From Pontederia crassipes (lineage: Eukaryota > Streptophyta > Magnoliopsida > Commelinales > Pontederiaceae), in the NCBI GenBank assembly GCA_030549335.1, contig CM060197.1, forward strand, positions 45,287,654 through 45,351,653: DNA of 64,000 nt. The letters are read 5' to 3'. The position numbers and the translations under genes are program-made. This document shows positions 1 to 9,949 of the stretch, one piece after another. The notes under the pieces are model-generated. The model made no database searches and had not been told where the DNA came from. It worked only from the letters and a program-made list of their open reading frames with translations. How positions within the stretch are numbered: the stretch's first letter is position 1; every line of letters begins with the position of its first letter.

Positions 1-20
1 TAGTGATTTAATCAGTTATA

Positions 21-930
21 ACCATGTTATTAAAATCGAACCGGACCGGTCGATTTGACCATGAACCGGTGGTTGGTCTGGTCTGGTCTGATTTCGATTT
101 TGTTTGGCCGGACAAATTTTGATTGAACCGATTTGAACCGGCGAACCGAAAGAAACCCGGTTCAATTTCAAAAATGTGAAAAGAAGTTAAAAACCACTAA
201 AATGCAAACAAAAAGATGTAAATATGAATAAATCAGATTGAATTAAGAAAAGAACGGATTTAGCTCGAGAATTAATGAGGAGAGAGAGAGGAAGAAAGTT
301 AAAATAAGGAAAATAAAATAAATGAAGAGAGATGAAGGAATTAAAAAATGAAAATAAAATAATAATGATCAGAAGATTAATGAGGAGAGTGATTTAGGGC
401 AATAATAAATTAATATATCATTAATAGCATTAAATGATAAAACACAAAGAATTAATGAATAGAGAGGAAAAAATGAAAAAAAGAAAAATAAAATTAAAGA
501 AGAGAGAGAAAGAAATGGAAAAAATAAAGTTAAATAAAAATGAAACATGAATGATTTATGGTAAAAAATGTAATAAAAATTTAATGTTTAAATGAAAATA
601 TTTGTTTAATGATAAAAAGTAATAAAAAGAGAGAGTGATTTAACGATAAATAAAAATTTAATAATAATCAATGAATATTAAGTATTAAAAAATTGGAAGT
701 AATTGTCTTATCAATAATAATATTTTAATATATATATATATATATATATGTGTTAATATTTAAATTTTAGTATATTACTAATTTTTTATACATAATATAA
801 TATTTGTTATGTATATATCCTTAATATTATTATGAATAATATTATTTTAATGAAATCCTATTCATCCCGATTAAACCGGTCCAATCACGACCTAGTTAGT
901 CATCCGATTCGATAGTAGGATCTAATATAA
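21..930. repeat. CCGGTT-rich dispersed repeat, copy 1
   Basis: Begins around a 'ttattaaaatcg' motif followed by clustered ccgg/aaccggt motifs. It has a purine-rich AT interior with many gagag runs and closes near 840-930 with inverted-sense motifs (gattaaaccggtccaatcac). Related segments occur at about 7466-7986 and 61292-62420. The opposite orientation of the CCGGTT motifs at the two ends suggests an inverted-repeat transposon derivative. No TSD could be defined, so class and exact ends are uncertain. Confidence 0.45.
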
Positions 931-1074
931 TCAATAATGAGGAAGGTGGATGAGTGTATTCTAGGTGTCCTTTTAAACAAATATGAGTTTATCATCCATA
1001 TTCACAAAGTTGTATTAATAAAATCGAAAGTTTAAAAAAACAAAAAAATAAAACTTCTCATCACAAATCTGAGC

Positions 1075-1240
1075 AAGGATGGATCCCTATAGGAGGTCCA
1101 ATGAGATCTTGGAGCTGCCTGCATTACGGTGGACCTCTAGTCCTTGCACACGAGTGATGCTTGTATGTGGTCGTTGACGTGAAGAAGAGTTCTGCTTACC
1201 TCCAATATGTCTTGCAATATTCTAGACTCTTTTTTTGGCA
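1075..1240 (+). pseudogene. Unrecognised coding-like fragment, copy I
   Basis: Closely matches 46145-46315, where the same sense frame is open for 77 codons with a WIPIGGPMRSWSC segment. Here that frame holds WIPIGGPMRSWSC, then GGPLVLAHE, and is cut by a TGA just after the AHE segment. I do not recognise the family. It could be an exon remnant of an unknown gene or part of an uncharacterised repeat. The only support is duplication plus an open frame in the other copy. Confidence 0.25.
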
Positions 1241-1560
1241 AGAAAAAAATGATTGGAATGTCATGTTTTTCATCTTTTTTATAATAGCTTATTACAATCA
1301 ATTTTTTTATTTTTTATGGTAAAATTTTTTCTTTCAAATTATATTGTATCTTTTTTTAGTAATTTATTAGAGTACTTTTTAAATTTTTAATAGTTAAATA
1401 TTTCTTTTTTTACAAAAAAAGTTTGGAAAATCCTATATTGCATTGTTTTATAATTTTTATGGTTATATATTAATCTTTAAAAAAAATTAATTTCAACAAA
1501 ATAAAATATCAATTTTAAACTTTTAAAAGTTCACTTAAATTTAAATAATTTTAGAACTAA

Positions 1561-2100
1561 AGTGTATGCATCTTTATCATGGAGCAATAATGAAGTTAAA
1601 AAAAATGCATACACACAACTAAATCTTATGTAGATTCATTTAATAAAATGGTTACATATGGCCCAATTTTTTTATAATTATTAAAAGCGAGTAAATAACT
1701 ACTAAATTATTAAATGGTGTAAAATTTGGATTTAACAAATTAGACAAATCTAGGATTATGATTTTTAAAAAAATTGTTTATATCAATAAAGAAAAGACCA
1801 AAACTAATTTTGAATTAATAAAAATGTAATTCTATTTTTTTTTTTTTTTTGAGATGGGGTCAAAATTAATCTTCAAAAAACTAATAAACTTTAATCTTTG
1901 AAAACTTTTAAAGAAAAAATATATAAATTTTGGATGATGAAATGAAATTAAAACATAATTAAAAAAATATTACATACAAACAACTAATTCATATCTATAT
2001 GTACCAATGGAGCAAAAGTGAAGTTAAAACAATGCATACAAACAATTAAATCTTGTGGATCTTCATTTCATAAAGTGGTTACATAGGCCCCAATTTTTTA
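1561..2100. repeat. Local tandem duplication, about 435-bp period
   Basis: The segment from 'gcatctttatcatggagca' near 1568 through 'ggttacatatggccc' near 1665 is repeated, diverged, at about 1999-2095. Copy II has a single counterpart near 46870-46970, so the doubling is specific to copy I. Confidence 0.6.
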
Positions 2101-2724
2101 TAAATTATTAAAAATAAGTATATAACTCTGATAATTATTAAATTATGTATAATTTAGGTAAATCTAGGATTAGGGTTTAACATATATTTGAGGAATATGT
2201 ATCGAGTTAAAAGCAAATAATCCTATAGTAAGATTTAAGAATAAGTATGGAGTTAAAAGCAATTAATATAACCAATAATATCAAAGGTGGATGAGTGTAT
2301 TCAAGGTGTCCTTGTAAACAAATATAAGTTTATCATTCATATTCACAAAGTTCTATTGATAAAAGTGAATGCTTCAAAAAAAACAAAACAAAAAAAATGA
2401 AGACTTTCTTTCTTATTTGAGCTCTAATCATAGTTAAATTCTATTATGTGATGTTATAAATTCATAGCCTTCCTTTCGTATTCATATCCGGTCCCTTAAG
2501 GAGAAAGGGTTTAACTTTCTTGATGATCGATGTTGAGAGTTTTCCGTTGTTTATCCGTAATTCAAAAAGAGACGCAATAATCCTAAAAATGTTAAACAAG
2601 TGAAAAGATAAATTTGATTGAGAATACTGAAAATGAAACATCATATCCTCTTAAATGAAATCATATTCACTTAATCATTGTTCATTCTAATCTAACTTTG
2701 AACCCACTCGAAATTTTTTTGGCA

Positions 2725-3165
2725 CCGCCACTGTCCTGAAGGTGTTGCTGTCAACTCGTCTTAATTGTTGTCACAATATGCTTGACAATTCAAAATTGCA
2801 AATGCAAGCCTAGACGTCTCAAGTTGATCAGATTTTAGGCAATCTTTTGAGGTTCTTGCACCGGTAAAGTCATCCATTACTAACCTAGATAGGGAAAATT
2901 GTACAGCTCTTCTTACACTTAGATGAGACCGCAAGAAATTTGCCTCAAATCCCGATTTCTCAAATTTAATCTTTGTAAAAATATGAATTTCATAAAAAGA
3001 TGGTTAGCAACGTGCATGCTGATTCTTGTTTGTCTTCTGATGAACATCATGATTTGAGTGTTAGAGGTATTTTGGTATTTTAGATCCTGATGTACTCATG
3101 ATCACAAATATTGTGTGATAATTCTTGAACAAGCACAGACATTTGACACATGTACTTCCACCACC
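2725..3165 (-). pseudogene. LRR fragment of a CNL receptor, minus strand, copy I
   Basis: Read on the minus strand, the segment gives broken LRR text: CKNLKRLPK, then a frame change, then an AYCDNN-type stretch and TATPSGQ. These match the conserved NLR pattern 'CxNLxRLPxxLxxLxNLRxL...LTxMPxG', and the AYYDNNRGQLTAMPSG segment of the plus-strand fragments in this window. Several stops and frameshifts make it a pseudogene. The copy II counterpart (46995-49410) is better preserved and is interrupted by a solo LTR. It lies opposite the plus-strand LRR fragment at 4021-4921, so this locus carries LRR remnants in both orientations. Confidence 0.55.
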
Positions 3166-3199
3166 ATTATGTGACAATTCATGCACAACCAACTGCATT

Positions 3200-4020
3200 G
3201 TGCGGCTTTTGGAAAGATTTACCTTTTCATCTCAATACTAATCTTCTCTCAATTCTTGTTTTATTTTTTATTTAATTTAATCATACTCATAGAGAAAAAA
3301 AATAAATGGTATTTTTTTCTTGACAAAAAAATATTATGCTTTCTTTCCTTATTCTATTTTTCTTAGCATCATTCATTTGCATCTCATATTTTATCATAAA
3401 AATTAGTTTGTTTTGTTTCTTCCTTTAATTGCATGCTTTAATTTTATTTTATTACTTTATATCTTCAACTAAACATGTCTTTCTTTTCTTTTTATCTTTC
3501 TCTCTCGTGATCTATTAGTTATATTCTTTTTATCATATTTTTTTGTTTTTTTACTTTTATTTAAATAACAATATAAGAATATAACACTTCTATTTATTGG
3601 ATATTTTTTATATCTATCAATTTTTGAATTAAATTTTTAAGGTGGATATCAACAAATCATATTGGGGAATGTGAGAAACCAAACCATAAGTTGACTTTTT
3701 ATTATTGGAGAATGTGAGAAACTAAATTGTCAATCATCACATCACAATTTAAGTTCTATTCTACATATATCTCACTTGGAAAGACATTCCTACAATAATA
3801 ATGGGGACTACAAGTCTATTCCTAAAAGTGTTGCTACTCTTCCTTTGACAATATATTTGACATTGCAAGTTGACCAGACGACTGAGCTCATTTAAGGCAA
3901 CCTTTTGAATTATTGCACTAGTCATTTAAGGCAACCTTTGACAATATATCTTGTTTTTTTTGTTTTTTTTGTTTTTTTACGTTTTTATTGTACTTTAATT
4001 CATTTGTGGTATCTAAACTT
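3200..4020 (+). repeat. AT-rich spacer preceding the LRR fragment
   Basis: Low-complexity T-rich DNA beginning with 'agatttaccttttcatctc' and ending just before the LRR fragment. It is repeated at about 49430-50215 and 50868-51800, each time ahead of the same LRR fragment. It may be an intron or 5' flank of the ancestral receptor gene. No gene is visible in it, and the short open frames are not conserved among copies. Confidence 0.55.
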
Positions 4021-4921
4021 TCAATAAAATCCAATCATAGAGTTTTTAGAATCAGTAAGCAACATGCACAATCTGCAAGTGTTAGAACTTCATAAGTGCA
4101 ATAATCTTAGAAGGCTGCCTAATAATCTTTTGATTGGCAAGCATACTATGACAGCAACCGGGGCCAATTGGCAGCAATGCCTTCAGGAATTAGCATATTG
4201 ACTTGTCTACAGACTTTGTCTAGGTTCGTGGTGTCTTCGGAGGTCGAGTCATGTAGCATCAACGAGATTAGACATCTTGATCTTAGAGGAGAAATCATAA
4301 TTTCAAATCTAGAAAACGTAGCAGATGCAAATCATGCAGAGATCAACCTGGAAAGCAAAAGACACATCAACAATTGGATGCTTATGTAGAGTCGCAATAC
4401 AAATCAGTCGAATGTGCATAGGTAGAAGATGATTATCGTGAGTCTCTACCCCCGAGCGGATTCAAATTACTATGGATAATGAATTATCTAGGTGATGCAC
4501 TCCCGAATTAGCTCCAAGATCAGTCTTTATGTATTCAGACATTAAAGCTCTCAAATTGTGGAAGGTCTAATTCAATCCCTCTCCTAGGAAAGTTGTCAAT
4601 GGCTGAAGACCCATTGCATTATGTGATTGGATGAGGTGGAACACTTGGGTACTGTAAAATGCAATAATGAAAACATTCCAGGCTTTCCTGTTTTGGGGGT
4701 GTTTAATGTGTGTGAAATGAGAAAACTTTAGATCTGGTTTGAATTGGATGGATAACATGATCATATGGTTAGTTTCAAGGAGCTTGTCATTGTGGACTGC
4801 TTTGAATTATGTGGACTTTCCCATATTCCAAATTCAATTGAATTGTCAAAGCATGTTCTTTATTTACAATCCTAAGTTTCCGAAGGATATAAACTTTGAA
4901 GGATGTCCATCATTGTTATAG
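4021..4921 (+). pseudogene. C-terminal LRR fragment of a CNL receptor, copy I
   Basis: The plus strand reads MHNLQVLELHKCNNLRRLPN, then LAAMPSGI, LTCLQTLSRFVVSSEV, a SNLENVADANHAEINLESK block and finally KDINFEGCPSLL followed by a stop at 4919-4921. This order (LRR ladder, MPSGI-LQTL-FVV, NLENV..A.A.L..K) is the R13L1-type LRR of RGA-like CNLs. Several nonsense codons (for example after WMLM at 4387) and frameshifts interrupt it, and no NB-ARC or coiled-coil portion precedes it. Related fragments lie at 50240-50893 and 51795-52690. It is clearly a receptor remnant and not a functional gene. Confidence 0.75.
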
Positions 4922-5081
4922 GAACAGTGAGATATATGCAAAAATAGTAATTGAATTGTGATGTGATAGACAATTTATTTTTGTTCAAATTTCAGTAATG
5001 CAATTTTTTTAGTAACCGAATGATACTGCATGTTCCTTTTATTTTAGTAGATGTTTAACCATTTTCATTTATTTTAAATTT

Positions 5082-5082
<1 letters not shown>

Positions 5083-5117
<35 letters not shown>
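5083..5117. repeat. (TA)n microsatellite
   Basis: About 17 uninterrupted TA units. The counterpart region of copy II lacks this microsatellite and the surrounding 250 bp or so. Confidence 0.9.
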
Positions 5118-5119
<2 letters not shown>

Positions 5120-5329
5120 GTTAAAATATGCTAAAATGAAACATTTTTTCTTATGTTTAGAAATTAGTTTAAATGTTCAATAAAAAAGACTTTTAATTTT
5201 TAAAAGAACATTATAAATATTAAGTATTAAAATTATTCAAATATCTGATCAAAAATATTTTATGTGGACTGGACTTAACTTGAAATCAAATTAAAATCTC
5301 GTCGATAAATTCTAAGTGCATTGAATGTG

Positions 5330-7325
5330 TGAATTTGATTAGTAGGCACGTGTTGAGAGTGGAAGACAATGACAGAGCCCATTCTTGAATCTGATTGACG
5401 CATAACGCATTAGTTTCATTCATATATAATATAATGCATTTCATATATTATATATAATATAATGTCGATTGTTACACTTCTGTGCCCTCTGAGATCGATT
5501 GGACCCGCTGTCCAACGTAAGTCCCACGTGCCGAGATCTTTGATAGTTTCGGTGAAGCAGACAACAACATTATCCACTAACTTTGCTAGACAAAATTCAA
5601 GACATTGCATGCATGCAATATTTTACCCTTTCGTTTTTTGGTATCCACTGGATCCACGAAAAAATTTTTGATGTTAAAAATATTAGCATCTAATTAATTT
5701 GAAGTTGAGATGATAAAACAATTTATTTTCTAATGAAAATAAAAATTTTAAGAATTAAACTCAAAATCATTAGCACCTTCAATAATTTAGACTCTAGTTT
5801 ATTAATAATTACTAGCACATAAAATAGTGTTTAATATTGTAACCTTTTTTGTACTAAGGATTAAAAGATTACAATGAGGTTGAGAAATTAAAATAGAAGC
5901 ATACAACGCGGTGCAATCTAAATTCACAATATTTTACGACGATGCAGCATACAAAAGAAATTAAGAAACAATGAAACATAGTACATGCAGTGAGGCAACA
6001 TACGCATGCCACCAGTGGCGTCTACATGGACCTTTTGGACAATTGCTTTCAGGCTAGTGGCCAACATATTGACAGGTGAATTATAATTTGATGTTTAGCT
6101 GAAAATTTTAATGATGAAACTGGAAAACATAATGTTTAAAAATAAATTCTAATAGTTGTCTGGGTAAAATTAAAACTCAAAGAATATTTTTTTCATAGAT
6201 AAATAAAAGTACATATGATAATTAAATATTACCTATCTTATATGATTGATATATTATAGTATTCGATAATATAAACTAGATAAATGTAAAAAAAATTTCC
6301 ACTTAATATTCTATTTAAATTATGATCTAACTAAAGAACAAGTTAATTTAAAAAATAACATGAGAAAATGAGTATGACAATAACAGCAAAAAAAATCAAA
6401 ATAAACGTATTACAAAAATTAAATACCCTTTTATGATAATAAATTCATAATATGATATGGGCACCATTATTGCCACTTCATTTTATCTCACAAGGATAAA
6501 AATGTCCAACACTTTCAATACTCATGTGATGAAATGACAATAATATGTTTTAAAATGACAATAGTAATTCCCTAATAATATTAAGGAGTCAAGGATATGA
6601 CATACACCTTGAGCTTAATGTATTAGAGGTGTTGATGAGCCAGGTCGAATTTTCAAATTCATTCGGTCGGACAAAGAGTTTGTCCATAATTTTTTTAGTG
6701 TGCCTATACAAATTTCTCTCATTTTGTACTAACTTTTGCCCTATAGCCCTGAGACACACATTAAAAAAAATTAGGATTGTGAAATACTGATTGTTACATG
6801 GAAAAATAGTGAAGCTCTATCACCAGCCACAAATTAATAAGATAAATATCTAAATTGTATTTCTTTTTGTGTTTCTTGTGTGATGGTTTCTCTTTCTATT
6901 GCGCAATGTATCTTGGACGCTCTAAATGATTTAATTATATGACATTGCCTTAGTTTTTTTGTGGCATTTTATGCTATTTATTCCGAAATTTTGAATGATT
7001 TTGATTACAAGTGATTACGTTGAATTTATTGTTACCACTTTACATATTTATCTCAACTTGTCCGGATGATTTGATATCGTCGTAGAGCAAGTATATGTTT
7101 AAATTTCCTTTGGCACTTTTCAAACTTGAAACTCGTACTCAAATTTTATAATAAAAAGAGTTGTGCTTCAATTTCTTTTGTATCCATGACCATTATTTTT
7201 GTTCTGAACTATTAATATTTGTTCGGATGGTCAACCTCATGAATATTTTAAGGTTTGCCCTCCTTAGAGGTAATATATACGTATTGATAAAATTTGTTTC
7301 AACTAAAATGGGAGAGAAACTTAAC
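5330..7325. other. Duplicated intergenic DNA without a gene
   Basis: Aligns with 52795-55160. Contains CACGTG-type words near 5344 and 5525 and TA-rich stretches, but no open frame resembling a protein. Copy I has about 230 bp extra near 5825-6050 compared with copy II. Copy II has about 400 bp extra (53743-54148) relative to position 6450 here. Confidence 0.6.
6751..6760. other. Empty target site for the RTE fragment of copy II
   Basis: The sequence gagacacaca occurs once here, followed by 'ttaaaaaaaatta'. In copy II the same word flanks both sides of an 87-bp RTE 3' end (54463-54472 and 54560-54569). This is the unoccupied state of that insertion. Confidence 0.85.
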
Positions 7326-7465
7326 GAGATCAAGGCCAAACTGAAAGTTACTGTATATCTCCATCCAATGATTAATCCGTCCCTAATTGAGACAGTTTTG
7401 GGATGAACATGGAGTTGTGAAAATCAATAACTAATGGATCAAATTCGTGTAGTGTGATATAATTA

Positions 7466-7986
7466 ATATTGTCAAAATCGGACAGGACTAATTAGTTCAA
7501 TCACGAATCAGCGAGTGATCCGATCTAACTAGGTGCCCAAATTGATTTTGATATTAAATTAGAGAAAAGCGATTGAACTAGGCCGGTTGAACCAGTTCAA
7601 ACCGTTCAATGCAAATTTTGAAAAACAATTAAAAAAGATAAAAATAGGAAAGTTAAATGAGAAAAAAAGAAAAGAGATATAAGGAAGGTTAAAGAGGAGG
7701 GAATATGATATGTATACTATTAAATAGGAATTAAAATAAAAAGTAAGTATTTAAAATTAAATAATATTAAAATAGAAAATTATCAAAGAGCATAAATAAA
7801 GGAAATAAAAAGAAAAGTGTTAAAAAAATAATTTAAGATAAAATTTATTAATATAACATCTATCATCATTAAATAATAGATATTAAATTAATAATAATCT
7901 ATTTATATTATCATTAAAAAAATTTAATAAATAAAAAATTATGTTTTTAATAAATAAAATTAATGAGATAACACAAGATAAATGGC
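7466..7986. repeat. CCGGTT-rich dispersed repeat, copy 2 (partial)
   Basis: Starts at 'tattgtcaaaatcgg' and has 'ggccggttgaaccagttc' near 7589, then AT/GA-rich DNA. Related to 21-930 and 61292-62420. It falls within about 660 bp present in copy I but missing from copy II (junction near 55160), so it is probably an insertion. The closing end is not recognisable. Confidence 0.4.
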
Positions 7987-7991
7987 ATACA

Positions 7992-9301
7992 TGATGCATG
8001 ACATTTTATACATATTTATTTCATATCATTCAGTCCATTTTTCATAATTTTATTCTATCATATATAAACTTTTCCTCATTTTTAATTAAAAACTTTCAAA
8101 GAATCAGTTGATACCTAATTTGTTATTTTTATTTCTACAGCAGCCAACACAGTCCGCGTTTGCCAGCAACACAGCCCATGTTTCCTTCAACATGGTCCAT
8201 GTTAGTCAACAGTCACCATATCTTCAAAATATGAGAGATTGGGCGGAAATCACTCTAACAATATATAAAATATCCCCTGTTATTAATAGCACGATTCGGG
8301 TTGTTAATTTCGCTAGATTTTCTCAACCAAATCGTTACATTTTGATTCATGCGGTATTGACGGCATTGATTCACGTTAATTCTCAGGAGGCAGATGCATT
8401 TTCAACTATAAAAAGGGTTTCATATCACTTCAGCATCCAAGTCTAGAATTCAAAAATCCATTACAAAGGTAAGAAGAGAAAAAGCCTCTGGTCGTCTACT
8501 CGGTGGAGATTCTTTCAGAGGAGTTTAGATAATTTTGAAGAGATTATTTCTTCATTTTTTCTATCTTTTAATCTCTTATTTTTCTCTCTATTGTATCTTT
8601 ATCTATGTAATAGAGTTCTAATTAGGATCAATTTATGTTGGACTTTATTATATCGTTGAATAAGATTTACTACTCTGAATATACTGAATATGTATGCTGG
8701 TTTTAATAATATCTTTTGAGTACTCGATTTTAATTGGTTGGTATTATCGAAATTTGTTCTTTTGATCTCTCTCAGTTATTGATCTTTCGATAAACATTTC
8801 ATATCCCATCTCTATTTACTCGGTTGAGATTTAGAGATTTGTAGATCATTGACTCACTCGGTTGAGGTGTTTTCGAGATATGATTGCATCTCTAAAACAT
8901 TTTATCAAAAGTTAGTTAGAGATTGATTCGGTTGAACCTTCTCTATCTAATATTATGATAATATAATTAGGTCATCTGGTTTGAGACCTTTACTTTTTGG
9001 CATCGTTTTCATCATAAAATTCGGATTTGTTTTAAATTTTTTATTGAAAGATATTGTTACTCTCATCTTGTCTGAACATTTTTTATTTATTTATTTTGAG
9101 ACTTTAGGTTGGATCAATTTTAATCTTCTTTGTTTTATTTATTTTGAACCAAATATTATCTCTTTTCCTCATCTGTTTAAATTAAGATAAAAGATAAAGA
9201 TAGACTAGTCCTCGTGGGCTCGACACTCTTCTCACTCTTTATTATTTGATTCGACCTAGTGCTCTTGCTAGTATTTGCGCTATATAAAAATTTTCGCATC
9301 A
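7992..9301 (+). mobile_element. Solo LTR 1 (1310 bp) with 5-bp TSD ataca
   Basis: Begins TGATGCATG and ends TTCGCATCA, giving TGATGC/GCATCA inverted ends, and is flanked by ataca at 7987-7991 and 9302-9306. Copy II has the uninterrupted site near 55184-55192 (ggcatacac). A TATA box (ctataaaaag, 8406-8415) and the terminal 'cgtgggctcgacac ... gctagtatttgcgc' stretch fix the orientation as plus. No internal retrotransposon domain, primer-binding site or second LTR is present, so it is a solo LTR left by recombination. The end motif resembles solo LTR 2 at 47045-48992. Its 112-codon open frame at 8108-8446 is LTR sequence, not a gene. Confidence 0.9.
8406..8415 (+). promoter_or_regulatory. TATA box of solo LTR 1
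   Basis: ctataaaaag about 415 bp into the LTR, followed by a C/T-poor leader with several actcggttgag-like words (8499, 8820, 8860, 8928). The position suits the U3/R promoter of a plant LTR retrotransposon. Confidence 0.5.
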
Positions 9302-9949
9302 ATACACTACACAAAATTCAAAGGTCATATCTACATATCCACAAAATTCAAAGCATAACGTCGAACCAAACGCATATCATCACTCCATTTCAAAAAAAAG
9401 AAATTACATCATATATAGTATTCATATAATTATAATTAAATATAAGAACGAGGGGATGAAGTAAGATCAATCATCACTTATCATGGACATACAGTTTTGT
9501 GTATATCACTTGTGACTCGATAATTCTCATATTACTGCTTAGGGTTGCCATCACATAATCCACTTCTTATAATAATTCTCATTCATTCGGTTGTGTCATT
9601 GTGGAAAATTATGACGCCAAAACAGCGTTGTTGTGACTCATTCGGTGTCGCATTAGTGTCGGGCGATAAGTTGATAATATTTTAACATCATGTTGATTTC
9701 ATTCCGTTTCTACGGTGACGCTATATATCATTATTGATTTTTAATATATATCTACATTTTATTTTTTTTTTAATTACACTATTGAAAAAAAATCATGATG
9801 CTTAATTTAATCATTATAATTTCATGGTTAAAAGTATAAAAATATTTTATCTATAATTAAGATATAATATATATATATAGAGAGAGTATGTACAATATAT
9901 TGACACGTGGGTATATAAATTAACCCACATCATTCAGGCGGCCAAATAA

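Noticed and set aside
7161-7406. 81-codon open frame
   Set aside because: The aligned copy II region (55020-55160) does not keep the frame, so it is unlikely to be coding.
8108-8446. 112-codon open frame
   Set aside because: It lies wholly within solo LTR 1 and spans its TATA box, with no recognisable domain.
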